A stretch of 64,000 bases of DNA from Phoenix dactylifera. Lineage: Eukaryota; Streptophyta; Magnoliopsida; Arecales; Arecaceae. Location: positions 1,938,938 through 2,002,937 of the forward strand of contig NC_052399.1 of the NCBI RefSeq assembly GCF_009389715.1. Reading direction: 5' to 3'. Positions 23,356 to 37,108 of this stretch are shown here, piece by piece. The position numbers and the translations under genes were made by a program. Within the stretch, counting starts at the first letter, position 1; every line of letters starts with the position of its first letter. Below the pieces are notes generated by a model, which worked only from the letters and a program-made list of their open reading frames with translations, made no database searches and was not told where the DNA came from.

Positions 23356-25321
23356 GCCCGACTCCCTTCTCCTCTCCTAGTTAGTACACACAACTCCTTG
23401 GAGAAGAATAAGAAGACAGGAAGCGGAGTGGGTATTGGTTAGGAGTTTGATGACGGCACTGCGTGCTTCTTTTGGGAAGCACTTGAGTTTTTTTACTTTT
23501 TGCGGATGGGTGCAGGCCGCGGCGGTGCTTGGCACGCCCTGCTTTAATTGGTGGGGCGGCGAACTGAGCGTGATAGAGTTGATAAGATCAAAGGCACGCC
23601 AAAAGAGTAATCCGAGAAAGCTGAAACGTCGGTTACCGACTGGGATCCCCACCCCCTGTTTGGGGTCGAACAGCTTTGGATTCTGGGTTCGACCATGTGT
23701 CATCTTTTGATAGGCTTTGCTGGTGGGTTCAGGTGTTGGAACTATGGGTCCCACTTGAAGTGGGAAGTTTGCTCTTGGTAACCGTAGAGCGCCACTTCCG
23801 CTGAACCCTCCAACTAATCTGGCCACGTTGCTCCAACCATACGAAGTCCAACTAACGTGGCCGACCGCTCCAGGTTTTCTAATTAAATATAAAATAAACC
23901 TTTACGAAGAAAATACAAAATAAACTTATATTTTTATTTGAAAAACACTACCACATGGAAATAAAAACATAAGAAATAAGTATGAAATCTTTAACTCAGA
24001 TTGGATAGGAAGGATTGAAATATTGAAAACTAGAGTTGCTGTTCCCGGAGAAATCTAGTATTTCCTAGACCGTTAGGATTTAGATATTAGAATATTTTAG
24101 AGAGATCTCATTGAATATAGTATTTAGTTGTAAAAAGGAAACTAAAATCAAATTTACATATCATTATTGTTATATTAAAAATTTATTAAAATGGATGATG
24201 TTTCATTCATGAATAAATTTAAAAAAAGATTTTTTTTTTTTTAGATGAAACATCCTTACGTACCTATGACTAGATAATTATAATGTTGGTCTCCTCTCTC
24301 TTTCCTTTCAAAAGAAAAGGATAACAAAAAGTATCTTGGCTCTCACGTGCTGCACCAGTTCGCTCGGACGTACAGACTCGGGCTGAAACTTAGTTTCGTG
24401 ATTCTCTCGACATCGCCCGTGGAAAAAAACGTTATTATGGCCGTGAAAGGGTGGTAACTCAGCCAATGCGACAACTGAGTAGGTTTGATGGAGGGTTCGG
24501 ATTGTATTCTCTTGTGCGAAAGATACTACCTGTACTTTTTGATAAAGGGGATTCTGTCACGCAATCAAACATCTGTACAATGAATTAGTTCATGACCTCC
24601 GTGGCCTATCAACTCGACGAGGGCTTAAGGAGACACGCAAAAGTTGATTCCACTAACATGACTCATCTTGTGCAGGTGCTATGCCTCATGGATGCACGCG
24701 TCTTATACCGGACAAATGTCCCTTCTTTGCGTGCGTCCCTTCCTTGATCAGGTGAGAGGTACACATGCCGACATGCGGCTCTAATGCAGTCTGAGATGGG
24801 TCTTCGTTTTTATTTTTCAATAGGAGACACTTCTAATACATACGTATGATGGAGATCTAACAACCAGATTGAGGAGCCAAGGATATTTGCAACAATGCTA
24901 ATTGTAGCATAAGTTACAATCTTTCATGCACTTGTTCAAAAGACTCTTTGATTGACAAATTTTACTGAAAAATTACAAATTTTAAAATAAACAAAATTTA
25001 TAAATATGATTGCATGCTTTTTATAGTAAAATCCACTTTGTCAAAATTGGTAAGTCATCAAATCTCAAAAATAAGTTTTATTGAAGGTAGTTTCTCCATT
25101 ATGTTTTGCAAAATACGTTTTGTAGAAATCATGTCTTATAATCGTTTGTTTAAAAGAAAACCTCATAAATAATCAAATAACCCTTCGAGAATTATTAGTT
25201 ATAAAAGTTTCTAGAAAGCAACTTCTCCCAATTTTTACTTGATTCTAGCTATTACATTTAACTTTACAGTGTGGCATAAATCCCTTTTTGATGGGCCAAA
25301 TATAGCCATAGATATCATCTA
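23356..25321. other. Upstream region of the MTP gene and intergenic DNA
   Basis: The first few hundred bases above 23355 should contain the MTP 5' UTR and promoter (minus strand). No TATA box is obvious. The rest is AT-rich with no recognisable gene. Confidence 0.5.
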
Positions 25322-25324
25322 TTA

Positions 25325-26142
25325 GGCCCCATTTGTAAGAGTTTTTGGAGAGCCAAAAAGTACTTTCTGGACCTCCAGAAGTGCTTTTAGATAAAATAGA
25401 AATATTTGGTAAAATTTTTGAAAAGTTGTTTTAGCTTTTTCAAAAAGCTAAAATAGCTTTTTAGAAAAAGCTTCATTTTGGAGCTTCTCGGAAAAAGCAC
25501 TTTTAGAAATTGTTGGAAAGCTATTTTGAGTTATAAAGTTTTTTAAACCAAAATACTCATAATAAAATATAATAATTACACAAAATGTCCCTTTATATCT
25601 TTATTATTGTATTATTCTATAAATATTATATTATATTATATTATATTATATCATAATACATTAATATGTTATATTAAATAATTTGATATTATGTTATATT
25701 ATACCACAGTTATCGAAAGAATGAAAGATTAATTTATGCTAATAATTATAATATTTTATATCTTTATTATTGTATTATGCTATAAATATAATATTATATT
25801 ATATTAAATCATAATACATTGATATATTATGTTAAATAATTTATTATGCTATTATATACAATATTATATTACATTACATTAATATTATACTATGTTATAT
25901 ATTTATGTATTAATATATATTATATTTTATTATGCTCTGTTGGATAATACTATGTAATGTCTTTTATTGTCATTTTGTCATATCAAAAGTAATTTCTCAG
26001 TTTGTTTACCAAATACATGTTAAAGTTCCACAGGATTTTAGAAATGTAATTACCAAACAGCAAACAACTTTTTATAAATGCTCTACTTCCAAAAGTTCTA
26101 CTTTTAAAAGCTCTATTACCAACAGCTCCCCCAAACGAGACC
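25325..26142. mobile_element. Tourist-like MITE (818 bp)
   Basis: The termini GGCCCCATTTG (25325) and CAAACGAGACC (ending 26142) form an imperfect inverted repeat and are flanked by TTA on both sides (25322-25324, 26143-26145). The arms contain inverted CTTTTAGA/AAAAGCT-rich sequence, and the centre (25560-25960) is an AT-rich tandem of TATTATAT-type units. A TTA target duplication fits PIF/Harbinger (Tourist) elements. There is no transposase. Confidence 0.78.
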
Positions 26143-26145
26143 TTA

Positions 26146-27497
26146 GTATTCGAGCTGGCTGGAATAGCTCATTCATATGGAGAGAAATTTATTTTCGGGC
26201 CCCTGCAGTTGTGGCGAATATGAGATGGTCCATTGGTAATGGACATGCGGTGAATGTGATTGCAGATGCCTGGATTTCAAATTTATCTCTTCTGTAGTAG
26301 CCCACCATGGTTAATGCTGAGATGAGCCCGAATATGCGCATCTGTGAATTGTTTGTTCCTGGATAGAGGAGATGGGACACCAACCTTATCACTCGTCTCT
26401 TTGGAGTAAGACTTGTGAAAAAGATTATCTATCTACCAATCCCTAGGTTCGATACTGTGCTTGGATTTGGAAGCCGGGGGTTCACCCGAGGGTGGTATTG
26501 TTCATTTGAAAAGTGGCATGGGGTCGCCTTCCATCCAGAGGAGTACTCTTGAGTGGTTGAGGGATGAGAATTCCCTCGAACTGTAATGTTTGCCTAGTTA
26601 TGGAGTCCATGGCTAACGTCTTGTTTCGGTGCCCAACGACACTTTAGGCATGAGGACTCATCCAAACCCCTTTGGTCTTCCTTCAATTTGAGACACCAAT
26701 TGAGTCCACCCTTTCTTAGCTGAAGGGGTGCAGAAGCAGGCCCTACACTAGAGGCTAGGGCATCAGGATTGTGTATTTGGCATACCACATCTCGTTTGCC
26801 AAGAATGGCTGAATCTTTGAGAATTGTATTCAGCCACCGAGAGTTACATTGGAGAGAGATTTCATTTAGACTACTGAAGTCATTCACTCACCCTCTGTTA
26901 GAGAGCCTATGATAGTTAGGAAAACTCGGGACTCCACTTTAGCTTGCACAGTGTTTGGGATTCTTTTTATCTCCTAGGAGCCTCTATCCTCAAGTTTTTT
27001 CAAGGTAAACTTCGATAATGATAGAGAAGGCCTTGACTTTATTATCAAAGGCTCGGACTCTCGCTTTATTATTGTTCGTGGGAGTCAGATTCATGATGTC
27101 ACTATTCCTAGTGCTGAACTGAGGGCAGCCTGAGCGAGCACCATCTATGCGAGGCTTCACTTGCGGGCAGACTCCATACACCTAAAAGATGACTCAGCTA
27201 CTTTGATTGGTTGAGTCCTGGAGTAGGCTGAGAATAGGGATCGTTTGCCTCTATTCTAGGATATGTTGCAGTGTGCTAGGGTGCACCTCCTTTCGAGCTA
27301 CTCATGTCTACCACGAGGCTAATAGAGCGGCAGATTGGATTGCATCTTTTGGCTGCGCATTCTAGTGAGATGTTGTGGACCAATCGTGCGAGTATGCCCA
27401 TTTCTCTTTAGGATATTTTGCTTTCTACTTCTATTAGATGTATTCATAGGAGTTCTATGTAAATTGTTCGACTTACCAAAAAATTAAAAAAAACAAG
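26146..27497 (+). pseudogene. LINE (non-LTR retrotransposon) 3' remnant
   Basis: Two translated pieces match the C-terminal part of plant L1-type ORF2. The first is a Trp-rich segment (SFIWREI...RWSIGNGHAVNVIADAW, 26168-26270). The second is a decayed RNase H-like domain (about 27000-27350) with KVNFDNDREGLDFIIKGSDS, then SAELRAA and DSIHLKDDSATLIG, followed by NRAADWIASF. Multiple stops and frameshifts break it. It ends in A-rich sequence near 27480-27497, as expected for a LINE tail. It directly abuts the MITE at 25325-26142. Confidence 0.8.
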
Positions 27498-28680
27498 CTA
27501 TCTCTTGAGCCATCAGGTGTCCCCTCTACAATTTAAGGGAGAGATCAAAAATTAGCCCCATCAATTTCAAGAGTCACACATTGACAAGTAGAGCCATAAC
27601 AATGATAGGATAACTAATTTCATTCATTAAGGCTAATAGCATGATTATGTGACTACAATGGTTACAAAACAATACATGAAGCATTTTCATATTCCTAGCT
27701 CTTGCACTTTAGCTCTTGATTTTTTTTTATATATATAAAAACATGGTTAGCATTGTTATTATTTCCTCCCCACGAACAAATAATTTGCTATAAAAGATCC
27801 ATCTCAACCATAGCTCTTCTTATTTGTTGTCTCCCTTTTAATAAATTGTCATGGCTGGAATTGCTTGAACTTGATGTTGCCATTTCCAGGGTTGTAGAGG
27901 AGTTGTTAACTCCAAACTAAAGATCATTAGCTGGCCCAGATGTCATGTTTCTTTGAGGTATGTGGTGACCGAACAACTGAAAGCGGGATGGTATTCACTT
28001 ATTCAGCTATACGGCCATCTGGTACAGGCCGTGGCCTGTGAAAGAATGGCATCCATGGAACGATTCAATGAGCTTGCATACTTTTCCTAAATGAAAATTA
28101 AGAAAAAAGAAAGGAAAAAGGAGCTGAAAATTTGATGAAGTGTAATTGATGTATGTCCCTCGGTTTAACTGTCTTCTTTTGTTTAATCCTATCGATTGAA
28201 AGTTTTATAGGCAGTCCTTGACTTTGATTCTCTTTGATACGTAATCTCTGATCCTGTTCATACAAGTGTACAAAGTAGGAACAACTATGTACAGAAACTA
28301 GTATGCCCATGCACAGGACAGATACATATAAGGAGTAAATGTAAGGCTAAACATAAAATAGCAATCAAATAAAGGACGAGGTGCGAAGTTCCAGTAGACA
28401 ATTGTCGCAGCTGCGGAGACATTGCTCCAACAGTGTCCTCTTCATCGCCATTAGATATACTTTTAAATAACATTCCGGATCTATCAATGTTTTAATTATG
28501 ATATATTTAAACCGGAAAGACTCACTTGTATGATACACCCACATGGTATGATATCCATGGAGCACATAAGCTACATCCAATCTTGGCCACCATGTCATAC
28601 AGCGATGATCAGCAGGCTAGCCACATCGAGTCCAACAACAGACTGGGGAGGATCCAAAACGCAATGGAAAAACACCTTTA
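27498..28680. other. Intergenic, nothing recognised
   Basis: AT-rich sequence with only short unassignable ORFs. Confidence 0.55.
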
Positions 28681-29144
28681 GGACTCGTTTGGTTGACACA
28701 AAAAGAAGCAAGGAAAATGTAATCAACCGGAAACGAAGAAAGGCCTCTTGTTTGATTTGAGCTTTCAAAGCAGATAAATGAAAAAGTATTTGTTTCGTTG
28801 GAGTTTTTAAAAAAGAGAGGTGGAAAAGTAACATTTCTACATAAAAAGAAAATCATGGAGGATATGAAAAAACTATTTTTCTACCAACTGAGAATTGTGA
28901 TGTTTTTTTAATCCAAAACTATCTTTAAGCCATCAAAATTTATGAATAAAATATAATAGATAATTTATTAATTTTTCTAGAAAAGTAGATGTTTAACCAA
29001 ACATAAGCTACTCTAGAATGAACACTTTTTCATGGTTAACCAAATATGCGAAAATCATTTTCTCGGATATCATATTCTTAGGAATCGGATTCTTAGAAAG
29101 AATATTCTAATAAGAATTTTTTTTTTCTAGAAACCAAACAAGTC
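28681..29144. mobile_element. MITE family B, copy 1
   Basis: The left end TTAGGACTCGTTTGG and right end CCAAACAAGTCTTA are inverted repeats flanked by TTA. The internal sequence (AAAACTATTTTTCTACCA, then TAAGCCATCAAAAT) is shared with 48985-49442, in the same orientation. Confidence 0.72.
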
Positions 29145-29147
29145 TTA

Positions 29148-30880
29148 AAATGAACCATGTTAAACATGGCTACTGTGATCTTTTGTTCATTTGAGTTACA
29201 AAAAGGTTCATGAAAGGAGGTAGAGCCAGGGTCTCTAGTCTACCTGCAACTGCAGTTGTCTCGACTCCCTCGATACTTCGCCCACTTCTTACTGTGGGGA
29301 CCACGGCATGAGCTTCTCCGCTGATTACTGTGCTCCATGAAGGGCAAAATTTGTGGGAGAGTGCTCTCCTTTGATGCTTTTAGAGATGCTGCTAGTATTT
29401 ATACTTACAGATTCGCTGTTTTTTGGGACCTGATCATGCTCATTTCATCTTTGAGGTCGTAATATTTTGTGATTGAATCTACGTTATATCAAACCCTCCT
29501 ATTTTTATGCACATTTTCTAGCTAGACAACCACATGAAGCTCGAAACAGAGGCAACAGTGAACAACCATTCAAGAATTCCAATCCTAGGCCTAAACGGAG
29601 AAGGGAAGAAGCCGATGTGATATAAGAAACTCTGAAATTAAGATTTGGCTTTCATGATTCTTTACTAGCTGTGCCAGTATACCTCTCCAAATGAACCCAT
29701 CAAGCCTAGGTTGCTTCACGCAGGAAGGTGTCCTCCATCTAACCTCACCAATTCATTGGCCCATATCATGTCTAGAAACAAGAGTGAATGAAGGACTTTG
29801 GTCAATCACTTGGCTGCGATTTTTTTTTTTTCGCCCACAAATTGGACCACAAAATTGAGGCTCTTGGACATTAGGATCCGAGGAGGAGCATACGACGTGA
29901 CCTATAAGAATTTTGATCCGCTCGACTTCCAGCCATTATTAACTGAAGTCTTGGATGGCCTAATCCTTGGATTGGATGGATGGATGGCCAAGAATATTCG
30001 CTCCATCACCACCGCAAAATATCGCTGGTCTAAGACGGATTGCCCTGAGCATTGCGACAAGAAGTTATGTTCGATGCCCTTCATTGGCCAGCAAAGAAGA
30101 TTCTTATTGTAGGGATTTTTATACACCACAGCTTAAATAGCCAAGCATTTGGTGCGACATTCACATGTAGATGTCGAAGGACCAAGCAATCTGGATCACG
30201 CAGCTAACTCCTTCCAACAGCCAAAATCCTCTCTCTTCATGGTAAATACAAAGTAGCAGGAGATATTTACCAAATTTAAGCTTACCTTTTGTCGCACTTT
30301 GAGAAGCCAAGCTTCAAGTAATATCTTGGCTCGAAAAAAGAATTAAAGGCAAGTAAAGCGACATCTTTTATCAAACCAAAGAAGAAAAAAAAAAAGCAAC
30401 TTCAATTTAATTTCCTGAAAAAAGCAAACTCTCCAGTACCAGAACGAAAACAATTACAAGGGTTTATTATATACTATGATCATCCCAATAAATACTATAC
30501 AATAGAATCTAATCTAGCTAGGAATGGAAATTTGTTCTTGATCATCCATCAAGTGGTCCCAATGAAGTCAAGAGATCGCAATTTGATATCTATACGCAAA
30601 AATGGTCTAGTTAAAAGGTACTGGATCTATTCTTCTTCTCTTTACAAAAAGGAAAATAAAAGAAAAGAAAAGAAAAGGTTAAATACCCTATTAGATATTA
30701 GAGATGAGCTAGTATTTTAATATTCTTCCAATTTTATAGCATTTTTCGTTTTCAATGAATTCTAAGTGGGCTCCTTGCTTCTCCTATTCCCACCAAACGG
30801 AGCTCTAATTTTTTGTAACATGAGCTCTAATTCTTTCAAAACGGGCATGGTATCGGTTTTTTCATCGGAGCGGTACCATA
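29148..30880. other. Intergenic, nothing recognised
   Basis: Short ORFs only. The last few hundred bases lead into the rbcS promoter. Confidence 0.5.
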
Positions 30881-30996
30881 AGTTCCGGTAGTTTAAAAAA
30901 CCGTGTTGCAACTGTGATAACCGTAGTCCAGCTGTAGGTTGTCTATTTAAGTAGCCAAGGCGTAGGAGACAACAGGGCTCAGGGCCATCACTCGTT

Positions 30997-31220
30997 CACG
31001 TGCAGGGGATAAGATGAGCCAGCCCTTGACACGTGGCACGTCAATAGAGGCGCCCAATTTGATAAGGATGTGATCCATTCCCACCCTTCATGTGTGGTGG
31101 TCGAAGTGCAATGTCACCCCTCTAGATCCAATGGCCAAGAAAATCCACGCCATCCACCTCATATGGAGATCGCCGTTGGATGAAAAATATCAATGGCAGG
31201 AGGGATCTCAGGTTATATAA
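30997..31220 (+). promoter_or_regulatory. rbcS light-responsive promoter region
   Basis: Two G-box/I-box pairs are visible: CACGTG at 30997-31002 with GATAAG at 31008-31013, and CACGTGGC at 31030-31037 with GATAAG at 31061-31066. A TATA box (TATATAA) lies at 31214-31220, about 90 bp before the ATG. G-box plus I-box combinations are known light-regulatory units of rbcS promoters; activity here is inferred. Confidence 0.85.
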
Positions 31221-31310
31221 AGGAACGGTGTTGGGGTGTTAAGGCCTCCATCCAGCTGCAAGGTCTTTTTGTTAGGGTGGGAGGGAAGTTAGGAGAAAAG
31301 AGATCAGGAA

Positions 31311-32422
31311 ATGGCTTCCTCCATGATGGTCTCTTCTGCCGCTACTGCGTCCCGGGCGAACCCAGCCCAAGCAAGCATGGTTGCACCCTTCACCGGGCTC
31401 AAGTCGACTTCTGCCTTCCCAGCCACCAGGAGGGCAAGCAACGGCTTCTCAAAGCTTCCAAGCAACGGAGGCAAGGTTCAGTGCATGAAGGTATTGAAGA
31501 GAAGAGAAAAAAAGATGATGAAATTAAGCATAGGACAGAATCATTAGCTTATGTTTCTTCTCTCGTTCTTCTGCAATAACTAACCATGCATGCGTTTTAC
31601 TTCATATATAGGTCTGGCCGATTGAGGGTGTGAAGAAGTTCGAGACCCTCTCTTACCTTCCGCCTCTCCCCATCGAGGCTTTGCTCAAGCAAATTGAGTA
31701 CCTTCTCCGCAGTCGTTGGGTCCCTTGCTTGGAGTTCTGCAAAGTAAGTATCCAATTTGGCTGAAGGTACCTCTTGAGTCCTTCTTCCAGGTCAAGAAAG
31801 AACCAATCTTCGTAATGGTAACAGGAAAGAACATATTAGCCACCTTTGTCCTAGACCCAACCTGGGGCCCTAATTCTATTGATGGCATGGCCTGTCTGGA
31901 CCGAATCCAGCATGGATTCTGCATAATTGAAACCTGGATGGACCAAAATAGATGTGAAATTGCGGCCCAGCCCATGGGCCCATCCTGACCATTAATGACC
32001 CACCCTGATCCATCAGGTAAAAGGACTTGATTCGAGCCTAAATGTTGGTCCAAAAGCATAAATCAAGCTTGAGACTGATTTCGAAGCGGAGTCTTAAAGA
32101 TTGTGAGATAATTTTGAGAACACCACATCAAATGCCTCCGTTGTGAATTCAAACATCTGAGTGAATGGATCTGTGTATGGCGTAGGTTGGCTTCGTGTAC
32201 CGTGAGAACCACCGATCCCCTGGATACTACGACGGGCGCTACTGGACCATGTGGAAATTGCCCATGTTCGGCTGCAACGACGCCACCCAGGTCGCGAAGG
32301 AGCTCGAGGAATGCAAGAAGGAATACCCGGACGCATTCATCCGGATCATTGGATTCGACAACGTTCGTCAAGTTCAGTGCATCAGCTTCATCGCCTACAA
32401 GCCCCCAAGCTTCTATACATGA
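31311..32422 (+). CDS. rbcS: Ribulose-1,5-bisphosphate carboxylase small subunit, chloroplast precursor, 182 aa
   Basis: Exons are 31311-31490, 31612-31743 and 32186-32422 (180, 132 and 237 bp), all phase 0 with GT-AG borders. The first 58 or so residues are a Ser/Ala/Lys-rich transit peptide (MASSMMVSS...STSAFP), cleaved before MKVWP at residues 59-63. The mature part shows [12 protein letters not shown], the conserved [19 protein letters not shown], and [20 protein letters not shown] near the C-terminus. Length and the first intron, just after the cleavage site, are normal for the family. The protein joins the large subunit in the stroma to form Rubisco, which fixes CO2. The alternative starts are internal Mets of the transit peptide; the first in-frame ATG fits best. 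Confidence 0.99.
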
Positions 32423-32649
32423 ACTGACCGTGTCAGCTCTCTAGAGTGTCTGTCCTGTTTGACTCGGCTTTGCCTCTTTAAATTGCTTTCCCTCATTGTT
32501 CGTTTTCTTCTGTATCCCCTCTCTCCAACGGATGCGAATTGGACTAAGGTCACTGTTATTTAGGTTGGTGAGGAGCATCGCAGCTCCGGCTATGTACATC
32601 ATCGTTATTGTCTACTACTTATAAACCTATATATGGATGGGGTCTCTGT

Positions 32650-35600
32650 CTTTTCTCTCTACGACATGAAAGAACCTGTTTAGCATGTCATTTTGCTCTA
32701 TCGGACATCATTTTGTGACTCTAAACATCAGAGCTCATAACCAATTTTATGGCAACTCGGTAGCTATAAGGCTCCGTGCGGGTGTGTATTTAGTTCTACA
32801 TCGATTATTTGACCCAAAAAAAATTGGGTACTCATACAGAATTGAAGTACTCAAAAAATATTTTCCGACTAGGTCTATCTCCTGTTACTCTTAACGTCGT
32901 TGGATAAGAATGTCTCGTCATCAATATGCTTTAGATATCAAAAGATGAGTGTTAGAAGAGTCTCCCTGAATCCAAAGGAGAGTATAAATTGCAACTATGC
33001 ACCTAACCAGGCGGCACTCAACTCAGCCAAATATTTAACCAACTTTAGCTCCGTGATGATTAATTATCTTCCCACCCAGATCTCACTCCGTGATATCCTC
33101 CGAGACGCTGGTCCGAGCATGTGATGAGGCCTTTTGAGGGGGTCCGAGAAGTCATCAAAAGAGGCTTTCTACCAGCAGATGCCACCCACCTCCAGAATCA
33201 TATGCTTTCTTCCAGAACTCCATCGAAAAAGTCCCGTGACCGGAGCCAAGTTGTCGCATGCCGAATAGGAACAACACCAATGGCCGTCTCATCTTCCCCG
33301 GCGAGGTTCCTGGCCGGCGGGCCAAGCTCCCGCCTGGCAGGTAACGGGACCACCTTGTAAACGAGCTCACGCCAGCCATGGAACATTAAAAATTGTGAAC
33401 CTGAAAGCACTGGTTGATGCAACGATGATCCATCAACCTTTGGTCACATGGCACATGTATAAGCAATCAAGTCAAAAGATCTTATTTTTGGTAGCCCAAG
33501 ATCGTTCATGATTAATCCTTCAAAAAAAGACCGTTGATGATTCGATCTCTACAAAAGTGCACAGTTAATCCTTCAATCTTCGCAGCTCGGTAGAACTAAA
33601 TATGGATCACAAGACGACCATCTTAGTAGGAACTTGATCCTACTTATTGGTGACAAGTTTCATCTTGATTCTCTTTTAGTTTATAAGGTTTTGAAGAAAA
33701 AAAAGAGGAAAATTGTTACTGCAGTTATCCAAGTCCAAATTTATTATAAATGCACCATCCAAAAACCAAACCAGAAACTTGATAAACGGAGGGGTATGAT
33801 CACAAGAAGTCCCAATTCACATGATTTTTAGATGGTTTTTGACTGTTTTAGGAGTAGATATAGCACCTATAAAATTTCCATTTGATGCTACATAAGCAGT
33901 CCAAAGATTGAATATTGAAAAAAATCAAGCAAAAGCTGGACCTGAAATAGTTATTGTGCTGTACTTATGACTAATGACCTTATCGATAATGCCATATCAG
34001 GACCTAATGTTGTGATTTTATATTGTTTTGGGTACTTCAACTCGGTCCATTAGTGAAAAAAACTGGTTATTCTTATTCTAATCCCAACAATTCATATAAT
34101 TTTAATCTCTTTTAAATCTAAAACTTATGAAGCATCAGATGAAGCACGAAATCTAGGACAGAGGATTGAGTTTCTTTTTTACCAAATCCAAAAGATGAAG
34201 TTACTAAGATAAAAAACATGAGGTTTGAAAAATATCTTGCAAGGAGACAATACCCTACATTTTCTTCATTAAGGAGCAAGAATTTCACAATCTCACATAT
34301 AGTGACCTTTTGGCGGCACATGCAAGAAATCTTTTCTCATCTCATAAATAGGAAGCATTCAGGGAGAGGTCCTTGTAAAGGTAGAAGACAAACAATCATG
34401 CTAGATGTTAAATTATTATTTTGCTTCATATTATAATGGCACTTAAAAACTGAAGCTAGCCCAGATTATTTGAAAAGTAAGATAGAAATGCGTTGAAAAA
34501 TCAAAGTTGAGAACTAAGTCAAAATCAAGATTTAACTTGGCTACAGGTTTGAGATCAAGGTATCTTTGGTTATCAACTTGGACCGGACCTATCAAAACAT
34601 GGAATTTGGTTAATATACCTAATTATAAGATTGGAAGTCATTTTCGGCCACTTTTTTTGAAAACATCTTTAATAAAGTAGGTGGCATAGACCTCCCTTTC
34701 CTTCCAAAAAAAATAAAATAAAATTGGAAGTTCTGCCCATTTCTTTTCTTTCCTCCAGTTGCACTCCATAGTTTTTTAAATAACAGTATTTATAATGGTC
34801 ATAGAGACTTTTATAAAAATTTTGTCCACCTCTCATTATATTATTCGGTTAAATAATATAAAAAAATAATGATCATTATTTTTTATTATAACAAACCGCT
34901 ATAACACTCATTATTTTTTACTTGTATTTTTCTGAATAAAAAATTATTCATTTTATATTTTAAAATATTTTCTTTTTTTCGAAGACATTGTATGGTTTAT
35001 ATATATACACACAAACATACTTACATACATACATACGCATATTATTATCTAATTAAAAGTAAAAAAGAAATATAATGCTCTATTATTGTTCATTACTTCC
35101 TTATGATAATATTATTAAAACAATCATTATTTTGATAGTATTTTAATATTACAACAATAAAAAAAGAAGAAGAGATATATAATGTTTGCTATAACTTTTA
35201 CAACAGCCAATAACAATTTCGTAGAGGGCTGCTATAGGGTAATGCCGCGTTACTTAAACTATCATTGCGATCTCTTTGATACGTACCATCACAATGACCA
35301 ATCCCAATTCCGAACTCAGCTTCAAACTTAGAATCCATCTACCAGTCTCACATACGTTTGAATAGAATCGACAAGGACTACGGTTGGTACTTCTCTCAAT
35401 CGGTGGCAAAGCTAAATAAGTAATTCATCCATACTTTATTCTGATGGTTTGAAATTCCAAAAATATTTTTCAACACGGGATCTTGCTAATTTGATCCGTC
35501 GCTTTCGTGGACTCCACGCACAAAACGACTCTTCCTCCTTGGATACATAGATTCAATGCATTCATCAAGTCACTTCATTCTCCCACATGCATTACTATTG

Positions 35601-36881
35601 ATCATTTTTTAATCCAAAAAGAAAAGTCTTCTTGGACCGCCGGCCGGTGGATTCCAGCAAATCACTTGGATTTTTCCATGGGATTCGCAATATACCGCTA
35701 GATCCAAGCCTGATAGGGACACGACCGCTTCTTTATGTTTTAATGGTCTATCATTAACCCTCAAAATGTTAATCTACTGAGTCCGCGGCGGAAGGGATGC
35801 GGGGACCAGAATATGGACTATCTTACGTGACTTATATTAGGGAGGTAACTGAAGTTTTTCAGGCAAGGGCCACCGGCTTGCATTAGAGAGGCACCAAGTT
35901 GGGAGAGTCATGCGAATTATGCACATGTATTGTGACGCTATAAAGTTAAAGCAGGATGGTGATTATAGGCCTCCATGCGACTGCCTAGCATCTTTTGATT
36001 GCTAACATTTACGGTGCTAAGGTATGCGGCCTAAAGATAGAAATTGCTAATACAAACGAGTTAGATAATTATAATCTTAGATGCATAATGGTGCATCAGA
36101 AAAAATTTTCTCTTAGGGCTCATTTGGTTGGGGTACATCAGATTATGAGGTAATCTGATGATTCCTAAAAATTATTTATCTAAAAAGTAATTGCGGCGGA
36201 AAATAAATTTTACCACATCTGGTTGGTAGAAAATAAAATTAATTTGGAAAATAGCATTAAAAAAATATTACTATATTTAATTAGAGGTAATCTTATGAAG
36301 AAATATTGTTAATTTTTTAACAATACTCTTGAATAAACAATTTAAGTAATAATATATTTTTTTTCAATCCATTTGTTGGTTATTTATGGCCCACTTACAT
36401 AAATATGGTCAATATTAGCTATTTCGAATTATGAAATATATTTATATGAGTTAACAAATATTTTTAAATTAATAACTAAAGCACAACTACTGCTAAAAAC
36501 TGTCTCATTCATTTCTATAAGAAGATAATGGTATATAAAAAACGGTTCAATCTTTACCGTTTAATACCAAATTTATATAAAAAAAGCCATCAACAAATAA
36601 GATTTGCCTATATCAACAAAAAAACACCTAATTAGACTGCTACTAACTAGGACTTATTCCCATAACACAAAATTGTATATCCCAAAATCAAGAAAAAAAC
36701 CACCCTCAACTTCATATATTATCCCACATTGCTACATTTGTTGGTTTTGGCAGGCTGGAAACTTTTGGAATTTGTTAATGAATTCTCTCTATAGGCATTT
36801 GCTTACAATGCATTGGGGGTAATTAGACTGCTATTAACTAGGACTTATTCCCATAACACAAAATATTGCTTACAAAATTGA
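32650..36881. other. Intergenic, nothing recognised
   Basis: After the rbcS 3' UTR the DNA is AT-rich with short ORFs and no conserved domain. A 43-bp stretch near 36631 recurs at about 36821 as a direct repeat. Confidence 0.5.
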
Positions 36882-37108
36882 CCATAGGCAGCCTTCGCAC
36901 TTTGCATAAACTCTTCTCCTGTCATTTAAACATCAAACCATATTCATTAATGGCTGCCTTGATCTGATCTGTATTGTTGACCTTCATCCAAAAATTTGAC
37001 CATAGTCAGCCTTTGCACTTTGCATAAACTCTTCTCCTGTCATTTAAACATCAAACCATATTCATTAATGGCTGCCTTGATCTGATCTGTATTGTTGACC
37101 TTCATCCC
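36882..37108. repeat. 119-bp tandem duplication at the MULE remnant
   Basis: A roughly 108-bp segment (CAGCC..GCACTTTGCATAAACTC through GTTGACCTTCATCC) occurs at about 36882-36990 and again at 37001-37108. The second copy overlaps the 3' end of the MULE ORF, so the duplication includes its VGMKVNNTDQIKAAINEYG-coding part. Confidence 0.88.

Noticed and set aside
31491-31579. rbcS exon 1 extended through 31579
   Set aside because: The reading beyond 31490 is intron; the GT donor after CAGTGCATGAAG and the VWP start of exon 2 give the known protein.
36112-36240. Third MITE starting GGGCTCATTTGGTTGG
   Set aside because: A left end is plausible, but I found no matching right end.
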